A stretch of DNA of 64,000 nucleotides from Gymnorhina tibicen. Lineage: Eukaryota; Chordata; Aves; Passeriformes; Artamidae. The position numbers and the translations under genes are program-made. The first letter of the stretch is position 1. Each line of letters opens with the position of its first letter. The notes beneath the pieces are model-generated. The model was not told where the DNA came from. It saw only the letters and a list, made by a program, of their open reading frames with translations, and made no database searches. Below, one piece after another: positions 1 through 12,196 of this stretch. The stretch spans positions 682,001-746,000 of the forward strand of contig VXAZ01003883.1 of NCBI GenBank assembly GCA_013399875.1, written 5' to 3'.

Positions 1-299
1 TTCTCTGATCCATATGGATGCACTAATCTAGAAGTTAACACAAACTCTTTTGGTTCTTAACACTTGCGGAGTTTCAAATTTTTTACTGTGAATTAAATGG
101 TTCAATTATTCAGTCCAAATTCATCTAATTATCAAAGTTCTAAGATACAAACCAAAAACTTCTGCTCTGCAAGGACTGTGTTTAAGTTCTTGCAAATGTA
201 GTCTAATAGGAATACTGTAAGAAGTATCTTATATATCTCATTTATCTCATATAGCCTGAAAAAGTAGTTATGGATGTAATTTCATGATAGTCACAATTT
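1..299. other. AT-rich unique sequence
   Basis: No open frame, repeat or RNA gene is recognisable in this stretch before the first CR1 copy. Confidence 0.5.
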
Positions 300-1440
300 T
301 GTCAGAAACTCTGGAGATCATCTAGTCTAAATTCCTCTATAAAGCAGGACTTACACCAGGTTGCTCAGGTCCAGTCAAGACTTAAATTTCTCCAGGGATG
401 GAGATTCCACATTTTTACTTGGTCATCTGTTCCAGTGTTTGGTCATCTGTTCCAGTGTTTGATCACTGTCATTGTGGTTTCTTTTCCTTTACCTGTAATG
501 GGAATTTTCCTTTTTTCAACTAGTACTTTTGCATCTTTTCCTGTCACTGCACCTCCAAGGAAAGTTTGGTTAAGTGTTTGAAGACAGTGAGAAAATATTC
601 CTTTAGCGTTCTCTCCTTAAGACTGAAAAAAGCCAATTCTCTGAGTCTCTACCTCTACACTGACATAGGAAAACTTGTTGGGGGTGCACTCAATCCCATT
701 CTTCATGTTTCTGACAAAGGTGACAAACAGTGCTGGTCCCAATTCTGACTCCTGAATAAAGCCACTTATCACTGGTCTCCACTTGGACATCAAGACATTG
801 ACCACAAGCCTTTGAGTGAGACCATCCAGCCAATTCTTTATCCACTGAGTAGTCCATATGTCAAATCCATGCCTCTCCAGTTTACAGACAAGGACGTCAT
901 GCAGGACAGTGTCAAATGCTTTACACAAGTCCAGATGAATGGTGTCAGGTGCTCTTTCCTTATCTACCACTGCCACAACCCCATCTAAGAATTCCACCAA
1001 ATTTGGCAGGCATGATTTGCTTTTCATGAAGCCATGTTGGCTGTCACCAATCACCTCATTATTGCCCATGTGCCTTAGCATAATTTCTGGGAGGATCTGC
1101 TCCATGATCTTGCTAGTCACTAGGTTGAGAGGTACTGGCCTACAGTTGTCTGGCTCTTCCTTTTTTCTCTTTTTAAAAATGGGGATTATATTTCCCCTTT
1201 TTCCAGTTAGTGAAACTTCACAGGACTGTCACGGCTTCTTAAATATGATGGATATTGGCTCACCCACTTCCTCCACCAGTTCTCTTAACACCCCTGGACG
1301 CATCTCATCAGATCCCATGACATGTGCACCTTCACGTTCCTTAGATGTTCTCAAAACTGATCTTCTACAGTGGGCAATTCCTCAATCTCCTAGTTCCGGC
1401 CTTTACCTTCTGACTTGGTAAAGTCAGAAGTTATATTCTT
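300..1440 (-). mobile_element. CR1 LINE fragment, internally deleted, with RT remnant
   Basis: Non-LTR retrotransposon of the CR1 family, read on the minus strand. About 1440-675 encodes a central part of the reverse transcriptase. An open frame at 1120-617 contains GDSQHGF, the LDLCKAFDTV block that carries the first catalytic aspartate, and a WIKNWLDG block followed by a degraded G-Q-E-S-x-LGP segment. Upstream of that frame, about 1430-1120, the finger region is still recognisable but broken by stops. The frame then reaches the MKNGIEC block and the expected FADD catalytic motif is missing. Instead the sequence passes, near 660-680, into the CR1 3' untranslated region (about 660-300). The copy therefore has an internal deletion removing the catalytic motif and the ORF2 C terminus. 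It is dead and old. The terminal octamer repeats are not clear at 300. Family assignment is confident; exact ends are approximate. Confidence 0.88.
421..460. repeat. 20-bp exact tandem duplication inside CR1
   Basis: The 20-base unit GGTCATCTGTTCCAGTGTTT occurs twice in a row, at 421-440 and 441-460. It lies in the 3' untranslated part of the CR1 copy and is not part of the usual CR1 sequence, so it probably arose by slippage after insertion. Confidence 0.95.
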
Positions 1441-4400
1441 GTTTCCCAGTTTTTTCTCTGCAGGAATTAAGTTTCAATGACATATATATATATATCTTAT
1501 AACAAATAATGATTCACTTTGTTGTTTTCACCTCCCCTCTCCTGTATTTTCTCTATCTCTTGTGTTGATCTTTTTCCTAAACCTTTTTAATGTAAATGAA
1601 ACATTCACTACTTGTCCTTAGGCTGATTCATTGTAAATTAAGCATTCTATTTCATCAGGGGATGAGGGAGGAATGATACACTATTTTCAAGACTGGTACA
1701 ATATTTAATAAATCTTGTATCACAAGTATTTACTTTACATAAATCCTGTGCAATTCAGAGTCTCCATAGCACCTTTTCCACTGGCATTTTATACTCTCTG
1801 TTATTAATATGCATGAAAAATACTAGTTTCAGAACATTCTTTCCTAAGCTGTTGCTTCCATTTCTGCTCCTTTTTTGGTTCTTTTTCTGCATAGCACAAG
1901 TTTTACCACCACCTCTCCCTAAAAATAAATACTTTCAAAATGAAACAAACAAAAAAGTTAATCAAAATTAAATATTCCCTGATGTTTTTCTGAAGCAGAA
2001 TTTCCCCCTTAACATTATTTCCTCACTGATATAACTGAGTTGTAGGAAGGATGTTATCTTAAAACACTGAAAACACAACTCTAAATAATAGAGGCAAACG
2101 TGTAAGAGGGTCTTTTCAAATATTTCACTTTTAGGGAAAGGAAACCCTTTCCCTAACTCTAAACCCTAACCCTTTTTCCCCCTAGTATTCAAATCATTCC
2201 CTTTTAAAAATCCTTTGCTTTTCACAGACTTTAGTCCTTGATTGTGACTGTCACCATCCCCACTCAACTTTCACACTGACTGATGAATGTCTTTTTGCAA
2301 ATATATAGCTAGTTCTGACAAACAGGTACTTGCATGTTTTTTACTGGAAACACCTGTACCTAATATATTCATTCGGTTTTATTTGAATCCAATTGTGTAA
2401 TATTCCATATAAGTAAACACAACAATACTATTTCATTATCCCTAGAAAACATTTTGGAAGGGTCTTCCTCCTTCTGTCTTTTCAGAGAGGCAGTACATTA
2501 TAGTGTGCCACAAAACATAAGATGAAGAAAACTTTCCAAAAAAATAATACCTTCTTAGATTTTTTTTTTCCTATATGCTGCAGTAACTTCTTAAAGTCAC
2601 TATCTGTATAACAGTAAGACTTGAGGCAGTTGGCTAAAAACATAAGCAGTAGAGAAATTGATGTGCCTGAGGGTACCCAAATGCATCTGATCAGGGCTGA
2701 CAAAAATGGGGTTTGCACATTTCTGGAAGGCAGGAAAGGACAAAACAGATAAGCTATCTTTGGACAAGCCCATATGGCAGCAGAAAACTATGTTTAGTCA
2801 AGTCAATCCCCACCTTCTTGTCACCTCTCATTGAAATAGAAAGATAAATGTAGAATTCATCCTATGCCTTTTATGGAATTCTTATATTTTCACAGCAAAA
2901 AAGAATGAAGAAATATGCATGTAGTCAGAATAACTTTCAGATCTAAGTAAAATTAAAAATTACAGACAATTAAAAGACTCTTCTTTTTTTCCTTCGTAAG
3001 ACCAGCTCAAGAAAGACTATATGACAGTGTAATTTTACTCTTCTTCTCCAAGACTTCATTCATCTACTCCCTGCCTACCCCAAAAGTCAATAGTCTGAAA
3101 TAAACGAAAAACTTTGGTATGAAGAGACATTACTAGAGTATGACTTATCAAGTACATATTTCAACAAAACTTAATTTGTATAATTCTTATCCATTTTCCA
3201 GAAGTTTTCAAAAGGTTCTGTTCTTTTGGGTTCTATGGAACAATCTATAGTTCACTGAAACAAATGTGTGCCTTGAATTTTTTTGTGATAGCAAATATTG
3301 TAGGAAAACAGTGCAATTTATGCTTGCTTTTAGAAGTACTCTTTTTTCCTGTATTTCCAAATCAGATTCACGGTAAGTGTTTATCTTTTCCAGATATCAA
3401 TACTGGTGTTTTACTTGGATACTTAGTCCAATGCGGACTCATTCTTCTTTATTCCTTGCAGTGGAACTTCTCTGTGTGAACCCATCTTTCTCCTTTAGCT
3501 TTAGAAACTTAAGTTCTGTCTCGAAACATGTAGAAGACATTATTCTTATAAACAGAATAACCAGTTCTGTTGTCTTTATCTGGAATGTTCCAGTTAACAC
3601 CCTTGGTGTTTCCTTTTTATCTGGCTAACAGTTTCTCCGTATCTTTTAACAATTCAATTGTATCTATATTAATGTTTCTAGTGTATCAGTGCTGGGGCTA
3701 ATCATATTTGTTTCAAACAATATGGAATAATTTCAGAATAACTCTGATCCCAGAAAACACTGGAAGCATTTTTTTTACTTTAGCCTCAAAAAAACAACTC
3801 ATCAGAGATTTGTCTGTACTATAAATATCTTTGTGATCAGGGTTTTTGGCTACATTCCATAAAACTGCCTTTTCTGTCTTTTCCTTTACTTCTTACTATA
3901 TTGCTACATAATATGTTAAGTCTCCAAGTCTTCAAAAGTTAAAAAAAAAAAATCTAACAGAAAAAAACCCCAAACAAATCAGCAAGGGAAAATTGAGGGA
4001 GTGCAATAGAGGATGGCCTAACAATTTTTAGTTGGTATGAATAAAATCTACCTATGATTGTAAAAATATAATGAAAATCCAAGACAGAATCTTTGTGTGA
4101 GAACAGCAATGAAAACTGTTTTGAACTCAGCAGCTTAACGGCTCTGGTTTATAATTGTTCTTTCACCTCTCCACTCTATTTCCTTTAGTGCATTTTTATT
4201 TTTTCTTTTTTATTTATTTCCCTTCCCCAATTCAAGAGAATAAAATTTAAACCAAAAAGTGTTTCTTAACATTCAAAATTATTTCATGATAAAATATACT
4301 AATATGCAGTATATTTCTCTCACTTTTTGGATAAGCATTGCATGCTGAAGGAATATGTTCCTTGTGAACATGAAGAGTCTAAAACATCTGCTGGACAAGA

Positions 4401-4890
4401 AATATTATTTTTAATATTTTTATTTACATTACTTTACTAAGCCAGGTTTCACATTTCATGCCTTGGTGGTTTTAAAGTTGTTTATTGCTCTATTTTTCTT
4501 ATCACAAGGGAACATGTTGAGACTTCCTGTCACTTATCTGTCTTCAAGGACTTGTGTACTGGACTTATGTAATTTTTTACAGAGGATACAATGCCTTTGT
4601 TTTCACGCCACCAGAGAGCACTGTTGGATCATTAAGATTTAGCTTTTTTTCTTTCTAGATGTTAGCTAAAGTAATGACAACCAGGAATTCAAACAAAACT
4701 TCACTAAATATTCTTTCTTACCTCATGACAAATGTAATGAGAACATAAGGCATAATAAATCGATTGGCATCTTTGTCTTTATAGTTCTGCATTCTTTCAA
4801 CATTATTTTCTTTTAAGGAATGAAAAGACTGCTATTACTAAATTTACTACTAGTGATACAGTGTGTATTAATCAATTTTCATAAATTTTA
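1441..4890. other. AT-rich unique sequence with a short telomere-like patch
   Basis: No gene or interspersed repeat is recognised. A short TA run lies at about 1481-1497. At about 2150-2172 there are degenerate CCCTAA-type units. Small frames here (2482-2718 minus, 3264-3628 plus) are short, lack recognisable protein features and are taken as chance. Confidence 0.4.
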
Positions 4891-4900
4891 TTTTACTCAC

Positions 4901-5103
4901 TAGTCCAGCTGTAACTTGTATAATAGGACAACTGTGAGGACCACTTCTGGTTCCTCATTCAGGGAAATGAAAGCATCCCTTACTGCCACAGTAAATAACA
5001 TGACATGGAGTAGAAGACTATGCTGCAAAAATACCTTGCCACTATGCCAATCAGAGGTAATTAATGCAACAGTCATGGCAAAGATCAAGGAAAATGTGTG
5101 CAA
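4901..5103 (-). CDS. possible internal exon of an unidentified membrane protein
   Basis: Read on the minus strand, a 203-bp open stretch is bounded upstream by a pyrimidine tract ending in CCTTTTTTCCAG, a good splice acceptor (AG at 5105-5104). Downstream it ends at ACTA followed by GTGAGT, a strong donor (GT at 4900-4899). Only one frame is open, phase 0 at the start, about 67 codons, and the frame's apparent stop is made by the first intron base. The predicted peptide begins with a hydrophobic stretch (SLIFAMTVALI), then a second one (HSLLLHVMLFTVAV), then an acidic NEEPEVV segment. I do not recognise the protein. The opposite strand is also open here (4916-5209), which weakens the case. 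It may be chance; comparison with other birds would decide. Confidence 0.25.
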
Positions 5104-5109
5104 CTGGAA

Positions 5110-6605
5110 AAAAGGTCACAGAGTCACCTTCAGAGGACGAGAGTGGTACCCTGATCTTCTAATTTCACTTTTTTTCAATACTGAGAACTTCAAATCTTCA
5201 GTAGGTTAAGACGTAATTCTGTGTGTAGGTATGTGTGCATATGCCAACATACATGTGTATAGCCTTGCATAAAATACACATATGTATAACACATTGATTT
5301 ATTTTAAAATCCCTTAATTTTGAAAGGAAGCTAAGCACACTTCTCTATGTGGTTATGAAATCCAGCTTTACACAAAACTGACCAAGCATAATTTTGAGAT
5401 TTTTTCATAATTCAAAAGGGAATCATTAAGTGGACCACAAAACTGCTCAACCTCTTAGTATTACACAGTTTTAGCATTGCAGTTTTGAAGCCATTTTCAG
5501 ACACTGTTTAGGATTTTTCTAAGACAAATAATGGGAATAAAGACTATGAAAGGTCTTAACTTCTCCTTATATTCAAAATGTTCAATTTAAATTTTTCTAC
5601 ATGCATTTTATTTTAAAATTTGCTGATTAAAAAATGTTGGAGGAGTTGAACTGACTTTGATCAATTAATTATGAGATTTCTAATATAGCTAACGAAGAAA
5701 TACAAATTTGTAGAAGAGCTTCTAGAAAATTAAACATATTCTAGGAAAAAAAGTCTTCTAGAAAGATACATGTCATAGTTTTCTTACCCCCAAGCTTAAT
5801 TATATGGTTTTTTGTATTGAGGAATATTTTGTGAGAATTCTACTATCCTTATGGTACTAGGAGAAGACAATTACTCTAAAATTAATAATACTGAATGCCT
5901 TTATTCCACCCTTGATTATTCATTTTAATATAAGGAAAATATTCTGAAATTATGATATAATGACTGTTAAATTTTCTCACCATATTGAGTCTTGGATATT
6001 GAAATGCATAAGTATCCATTCTACTGATAATTTCAGAATTCCAGTTGTAGCACACAACACCAAAAAAAATCCTGTTTTTCTTTCCTCAGCATACCTTATA
6101 GTAAGCTCTAGAGTAAGAAAGAGTGCAAAACCATCTCTCAGTGTTTTTGTAGTACAGGGTTTAACAGCTTTTTCCTTTTGATGCATCTGCTAAGTAAGCA
6201 TTTTTCCTTCTCATCATCATAAAAAAATCTACTCTGTAATGCTCTGTAATGAGCTTTCTCCTGTTATCCACAACCAAGGTAATACAGACTATACTGAACT
6301 TATCTGAGATTTTCCATGGGCATGCTTGTTTCCACAGTATTAATGCTTCTCCTTCTACTTTGGGCTTTTATCAGATAAAATGTGTGTTAGAATTTTTGCT
6401 TGGGTAAGGACTTCAAAATATCTATATATTCAAAGGAGAAACAGGACAATAATAATCTTCTTAACCTGTTTTCTTGATTATTACATTTTCTATTATTGCA
6501 GGTTTTTCATATCTATATCATACATTATTTATATGTAAATTTTATTCTCATGCTTTAAAAGTGCATAAAACTCAAAGTAGTGAAAATATGTTGTCTCTAA
6601 ATAAC
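5110..6605. other. AT-rich unique sequence
   Basis: Nothing recognisable apart from a short alternating TG/CA-rich patch near 5219-5285 and a 10-bp direct repeat CTCTGTAATG near 6235-6255. Frames at 5960-6186 on both strands are short mirror frames and were not called. Confidence 0.4.
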
Positions 6606-6609
6606 AGTA

Positions 6610-7010
6610 GTATCATAGAAACAGTAAGGCTGTAAAAGATCACTGCCATCTCCCTGAATATCCTGTTATCCAATGCATTCTTGATATCCAACCTGAACCT
6701 CCCGTAGCACATCTTGACACCATTTCCTCTTGTTCTGTCACCTGTCACCTGGGAGAAGAGACTGACCCCCACCTTGCTACAAGTTCCTCTCAGGTAGTTG
6801 CAGAAACTAGTAAGGTCTCACCTGAGCCTCCTTTTCTCCAGGCTAAACACCCCCAGCTCCCTCAGCTGCTCCTCATTAGACTTGTGCTCCAGACCCTTCC
6901 TCAGCTCTTTTGCCTTTCTCTGGACAAACTCCAGCACCTCAATGTCTTTCTTAGAGGGGCCCAAATCTAGACACAGGATTTGAGGTAGGGCCTTTCCTTG
7001 CTGTGAAGGT
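6610..7010 (-). mobile_element. CR1 LINE 3' end fragment
   Basis: On the + strand this starts with TCATAGAA, the reverse of the CR1 3' terminal octamer. It continues with blocks typical of the CR1 3' region in reverse: CCAACCTGAACCTCCC, CTTGTTCTGTCACCTG, a CTTTTCTCCAGGCTAAACA block, CTCAGCTGCTCCTCA and CTCTGGACAAACTCCAGCACC. It is a 5'-truncated copy, as is usual for CR1, and is moderately diverged. Confidence 0.9.
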
Positions 7011-7015
7011 AATTA

Positions 7016-7080
7016 ATCATTGGAATAATTTAGCCAAGGAAGTTGCGGATTCTTTACTGTTCAACATCTTATAGAGACTG
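7016..7080 (+). mobile_element. short CR1-like piece in opposite orientation
   Basis: Sequence resembling the CR1 3' untranslated block for 'TGGAAT..TGCC.AGGGAAGT.GTGGA' follows the minus-strand copy directly, but in plus orientation. It is short and diverged, so the call is weak. Confidence 0.3.
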
Positions 7081-9341
7081 AATACCTGTTGAGAACATAT
7101 ATTTTAATTTAAATGCAGGATATTCTTATGTCTGCATCTCAGGATTTTTAACCTTAAAATCTTTGTGATGGCTACAAGGTAAAAGGCGAAGTAGCAGTAA
7201 AATCAGCATTAAAAAAGTTATATCTGTACTTCAAGAGATTCCATTATCTACCTCTTTCCAGATAAATGGTGAAAATGTAAACAGGGATCTTGAGGCCAAT
7301 AGAAATTTTGGTAAGTGTTTGAAGGACACTGTTTCAACATTTTGAATTAAGAAAAAACCAAACTTGCTTCATGACATTACTTTTAAAACCACACCCAGCT
7401 GTCTTCAGTAGAGCTTGAAATCAGTAGTTCTATTTAATTTAAACTGCTGCCACCTTAAGCCTGATAAGCTATGATTACTAGATGACAGTAGTCTTTACAA
7501 GAAAGCCCAGTTCAGTGAAAGTATTTTTAAAGACAGCTCACATCCTCTGACAAGCTTTATTCAATTTATTGAAGTAATGGGCTATGTTTTAAGAGAGTTT
7601 AAATGTAAGAACAAAGGACCTTCTGCCACAGGCTAGTCTACCATCTCCTTTTTACCTTGTGCGATAACAACAGGTCTCATGTTCATAACTCAGGTTTTAA
7701 TATCCTTCCCTAGTAATTAATGACTTGTTCCAATAACGTCCCAACTCTATATTTTCATGAGACCCTGTGGGACTGGTAAGTTTCTGTTACAATAACTTAT
7801 TTCTCCATTCCAAAAATCCTTTCTCAGTAATGGCATTAAAATTAAAATTTGCTCCACATCACTTGTGAAAATCAAATATTAAAAAGAATCTTAATAAGTG
7901 CAATCATACTTTAATCCAAAACCATTCTTAGCAAAGCTCTTTAATCAAAATTCTTTTACAATGGTGGCAAAAAAATAGGACTAGATTTATGAACTTATTC
8001 AAATGACTTCACAGCAAAAATAGGTCAGTGGGATGCAAAAATCTCACTGTTCTTATCCAACTAACTTTGTCTTTTGCTTTGAAACTTTGCATTCACTGGA
8101 CACTTACAAAGTCTTTAAATTAGCTTTTACTCAGTAAGCCACTTATACGCTCTTAGGTAAAGACCTTCACAGTGATTGCAAAATCTGCTAGCTTTAAGCA
8201 GTTATAATGGTAAAGTCATTGCATTTTGAAAGAATAAAGTGATGTGTAATTTGCATTTAATGTAAAAGTTAAACAGACAGCCTTTCTAAGCAAGCAACTG
8301 CACTGACCCTGTTCAGACATCAAAGTCTTGCTGCAGTAATTTGTGTTTGTGTCTGAGTCCACGATCCTCTCTAAAACACTAAAATGCACTGTCCACTTGT
8401 CTCTTCTGCTTTTCTTGCCATCTGTATTTCTGCTATGCTCTAGGCAAGAACAAAGCTTATCAACCTGATCATTTTAGAAATGTTAATGATTTCATATTGA
8501 AGGATAATATTTCATAAAATATAGAAGCTCTGTGAATAGAACTTCTAGAGCATGCAAAAGTTTTAAAAGAGAGTTTAAAATATGCTAACAATCCTTTGTG
8601 TTCCTGTAGAAAGAAAAAAAATCAACCACATTTATTACAATATGTATGTTCTTTAAATTTTACACAGTGAATCATCTAATTATAGGAATGCAGAAAATTT
8701 CTTTAACTAAAAAAATCACTTCCTACAAACACTGCATAAGTGAACCCTAGTAGAACAATGAAACAGTCCCATTCCTTTAATTTCTCTTTTAGGTTGAAAA
8801 CCTTTTGTCTTCTCCAAATTTAAAGATATTGTATTCCCTTTCCTAGTGCAATTCTTGCTTCTATAAGTTGTAATAAATCTTCTGTAAGATGCTAAGCAGC
8901 AGAGAAAAGCCTAAAGGAAGCTCAGTAACCTAAAATAGTGTCTTCATGAAAGAAAAAATTCATCTTACAGATTAAAGTATATAAAAATGCATAGCTAAAC
9001 AGTTTATAAATTCACTTCTATAGCTGTCAAACTTCCTTTTGACACAGTTAAGGCCCCCTACAGAAACTTAGTATTTTACACAACAAGAACTGACCATATA
9101 TCTCCAATAACTCTTAATGAGCTATAAAAGGAATGCATCTGTGATTTGTCTTAAACTTCTAATGAATTAGAGACTTATTTCCTACTTTGCGTGAACTATT
9201 CCAGCAATTTATGTGCATTGTTGTTACCTAGTCACAGGACCAATTCAAGGGGTCAATGAAAACAAAATATTTTGTAAAAAGCATCCACAATACTATAGTT
9301 ACTACTTAAGGGACATGAATTAAAAGTCCCATTTTCATTAG
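7081..9341. other. AT-rich unique sequence
   Basis: About 2.3 kb with no recognisable gene, repeat or structured RNA. Confidence 0.4.
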
Positions 9342-9745
9342 TGTGCTGGTTTTGGCTGAGGTAGAGTTAATTTTATACACAGTGGCTGGTATGGGGCTGT
9401 GTTTTGGATTTGTGCTGAACACGGAGTTGATAACATAGAGATGTTTCTGTTATTTTTGAGCAGGGCTCACACAGAGCCAAGGCTTTCTCTGCTTTTTGTA
9501 TTGCCACACTCACAAGGAGGCTGGGGCTGCCTGGGAGGCTGGGAGAAGACACAGCCAGGACAGGTGACCAAAGGGATATTCCAGACTGTATGATATCATG
9601 CTCAGTATATAAAGTTGGGTGAAGAAGAAAAAAGGGGGGACATTTGTAGTGACAGTGTTTGTCTTCCCAAGTCACCATTAAGTGTGATGGGGCCCTACTT
9701 TCCTGAGGGTGGCTGAATACCTTCTCCTGGGAAATACCTCAGAAG
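9342..9745 (+). mobile_element. endogenous retrovirus LTR, 3'-truncated (ERVL-like)
   Basis: Begins TGTGCTGGTTTTGGCTGAG, the typical start of a common bird LTR family. It continues with family blocks (GGGGCTGTGTTTTGGATT, GTTGATAAC, CACACAGAG, GGGATATTCCA) and a TATATAAA promoter box at 9606-9613. Similarity fades around 9745 before a polyadenylation signal, so the 3' part (R/U5) is missing. Open frames in this interval on both strands are shadows of the LTR. Class assignment is from memory. Confidence 0.75.
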
Positions 9746-12174
9746 CAATCCTTTTCAGGATTACCATTGAGTAAAACTAATTTTTTTTTTTTAATATTTC
9801 AAATTTTTTGACTGACAGTAGTACAAGATTATCATACAATTACTGTATGAAGGCCCCTCTTTTCCCAGTTACCAAACTCTTATGATCATGATGGCACTAT
9901 TTCTAACACCACTCTACCTCTTGCCTCTCGTATTGCTCCCATTAACTCCTAAAATATTTGAGGACAGAAGACAGGCTGGCTACCTAAACAAAGGTCATAC
10001 TACAGTTCTCAGAGGCAGATATCTACTCAGAAAAGACAATTCTGGATACCTACATAAGCATAAAATCAGTCATCCATGAGAATTTTAGGCTTAACTGTCT
10101 TATCTAATGGTCCAGAAAACCCTATAAGCACTCAAAGAGGATTTCTGTCTCAGACCTAAGTACCAGACACTGTCGATGATATTTAGGTGGCAAAGATTTC
10201 ATCCTTAAGTTTTTTCAGGTTTATGTTTATAACAGTGTTGTTATTTTTTTAGAAAACATGTATTTTTAGAATTTCTATGGTAGTGTATTTTCTGGACTCT
10301 GGATAAGCAACAATCTCTTTAATACTGCAGAGAAAATGGAAAAATCTAAAGCCAGGAAACAGTCTTCATTAGGAAGATATGGATTCAGATCCTGTAGACC
10401 GAGATGGAGAGAGCATTCACATAACCCCTGCCAATATTTAACCTCTGATGACAAACTTTGACACTAACATGTCCTCCTTGTGTCGCTGTAGAAGAAGCAA
10501 ACCTAGGGAACAAACCAGATGGATCCAAATGTGTGACTTGTCTGTACATGAAGAAAGTTACTACAACCTTTAGATCTTATTTCCTGGAGAGGTTTTCCTT
10601 CATTTTTGTGTTAGTGCCAAAATTCATTTTAGTGTCATTTTGGGTGACAACTTCTGTAAATGTCAGTGTTAGGAACCTAGACCTCACTCTTCATTGCATC
10701 TTATTCACCAGGATCGGGAATCCTTCTTTCTAAGCCAAGGCTTTTGGCAGCACAACATTGTGCCATTTGGGTTCAGTGCACAGTTAGATCTTGATCACGT
10801 AAAGAGATTTCATCAATGTTCCCAAGAGAGATACTGATAGAAGACTTAGCTCCCAGAATAGACATACAGTGAAACCTCTCTATTGGTGAAATTTAGGTAT
10901 TTGGGTGGTTCTTTTTCATGGTAGGTTTGGTTTTGGTTTTGTTCTCGTTTATTGTAAATATACATATATATACACATATATATGTATATGTAGTTACTGT
11001 ACTTTTGTTGCAGCCTTATGCATCATCTCAAATTAAAAAAAGGAATTATTCAAAAATCCAGATAATATTATCTTTATGCTCTTAATTTGTACTCCACTAT
11101 AGCCTGAAGCTTGTGCCTCCTGTAAGTCACATTAGTCTGTCGTTAAAAAGGCACTACAATACAGTGGAATTTTATTAAAATATTGAGGCACGCTACCTAA
11201 AGTTTTCTGAGGAAAAATTCAGTTATGCGAACATGAAAAAAATTAAAATTTTCATTTTCTTTAATGAAGCACAAATAAAATATCTGCTATCTACGATAAC
11301 TCAAGCATTCTACAGGAATATTAAAAGGACAGAAATTATTTTAGAAATCAAAATATATTACAGGAATTTAATTTGTTGCTATGATGTAGCTAACAAACTC
11401 TCTTTTTTGTATATCTGTACATCTGAACATCAGTACACGGATCCACACAAAGGTATAACATCATTAGGCTGAAGTTTATAAAAGGGCAAGTTACCACTGT
11501 TTTTCAGTGACTATGGATTACTAATGTCCTTTCAGCTTCAAATATATTAATTCTATGCTACATAAACATTTATCCACATTATTCTTGGGAAGGGGTTAAT
11601 TTGCAAAAGATATATTAACTTTGTTCTTGAACTGGCTCATTTTTTTTTTTTTTCCATTTCATTACAAAAAAACCCAAATGAACAAGGATGCATGCAAATA
11701 TTTTTTAGACAAGTCAAATCATTAGTTTTGTTTTCAGAGATGCTATGAGCTGCTTAAAAATACACTGTCTCTCATCGGGTGTTGGCACTCTTTGAGTATG
11801 TAAGTCATGCTACCAAAGCTGTTTGCACACCTGCATGACTGGATGTGCATTAATCACCTGGTCAAATACATTCCTTTTCATTTGATGGGCACACATCCCT
11901 TTGCTTGATGGATGACACAAATTGTCTCAGTTCACATCATCTAGTAGATAAGCTCTTGTTCTATTGAGTAAATATGTATCAACTGCATGCCAGAAACCCC
12001 TTCCTCATAAGGTGCTAACAAGTTAAGTGTATGCTCATAACTTTTTTCTCCAAAAAATATGTGGCCTCTTTCCTAAGAATGTAATAAAGAATAGGTTCTG
12101 GACAGGATTATTAGCAGTTTTGCAGAAAAATGTGATTGAGAACGTGTGAATTAGTGGGGGGGGGAAAGCTGAAT
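9746..12174. other. AT-rich unique sequence with simple repeats
   Basis: No gene recognised. Holds a poly-T run at about 9781-9793, an alternating TA/CA palindromic stretch at about 10958-10992, and a poly-T run at about 11640-11654. A 91-codon frame at 10458-10733 has no recognisable motif and is not called. Confidence 0.4.
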
Positions 12175-12185
12175 NNNNNNNNNNN
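12175..12185. other. assembly gap (11 N)
   Basis: Eleven undetermined bases follow a run of nine G. The same 11-base string GAAAGCTGAAT ends the left side (12164-12174) and starts the right side (12186-12196), which suggests unmerged overlapping ends rather than missing sequence. Confidence 0.95.
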
Positions 12186-12196
12186 GAAAGCTGAAT

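Noticed and set aside
10958..10992. Palindromic TA/CA stretch as a regulatory hairpin
   Set aside because: An ordinary alternating dinucleotide repeat forms such palindromes without function.
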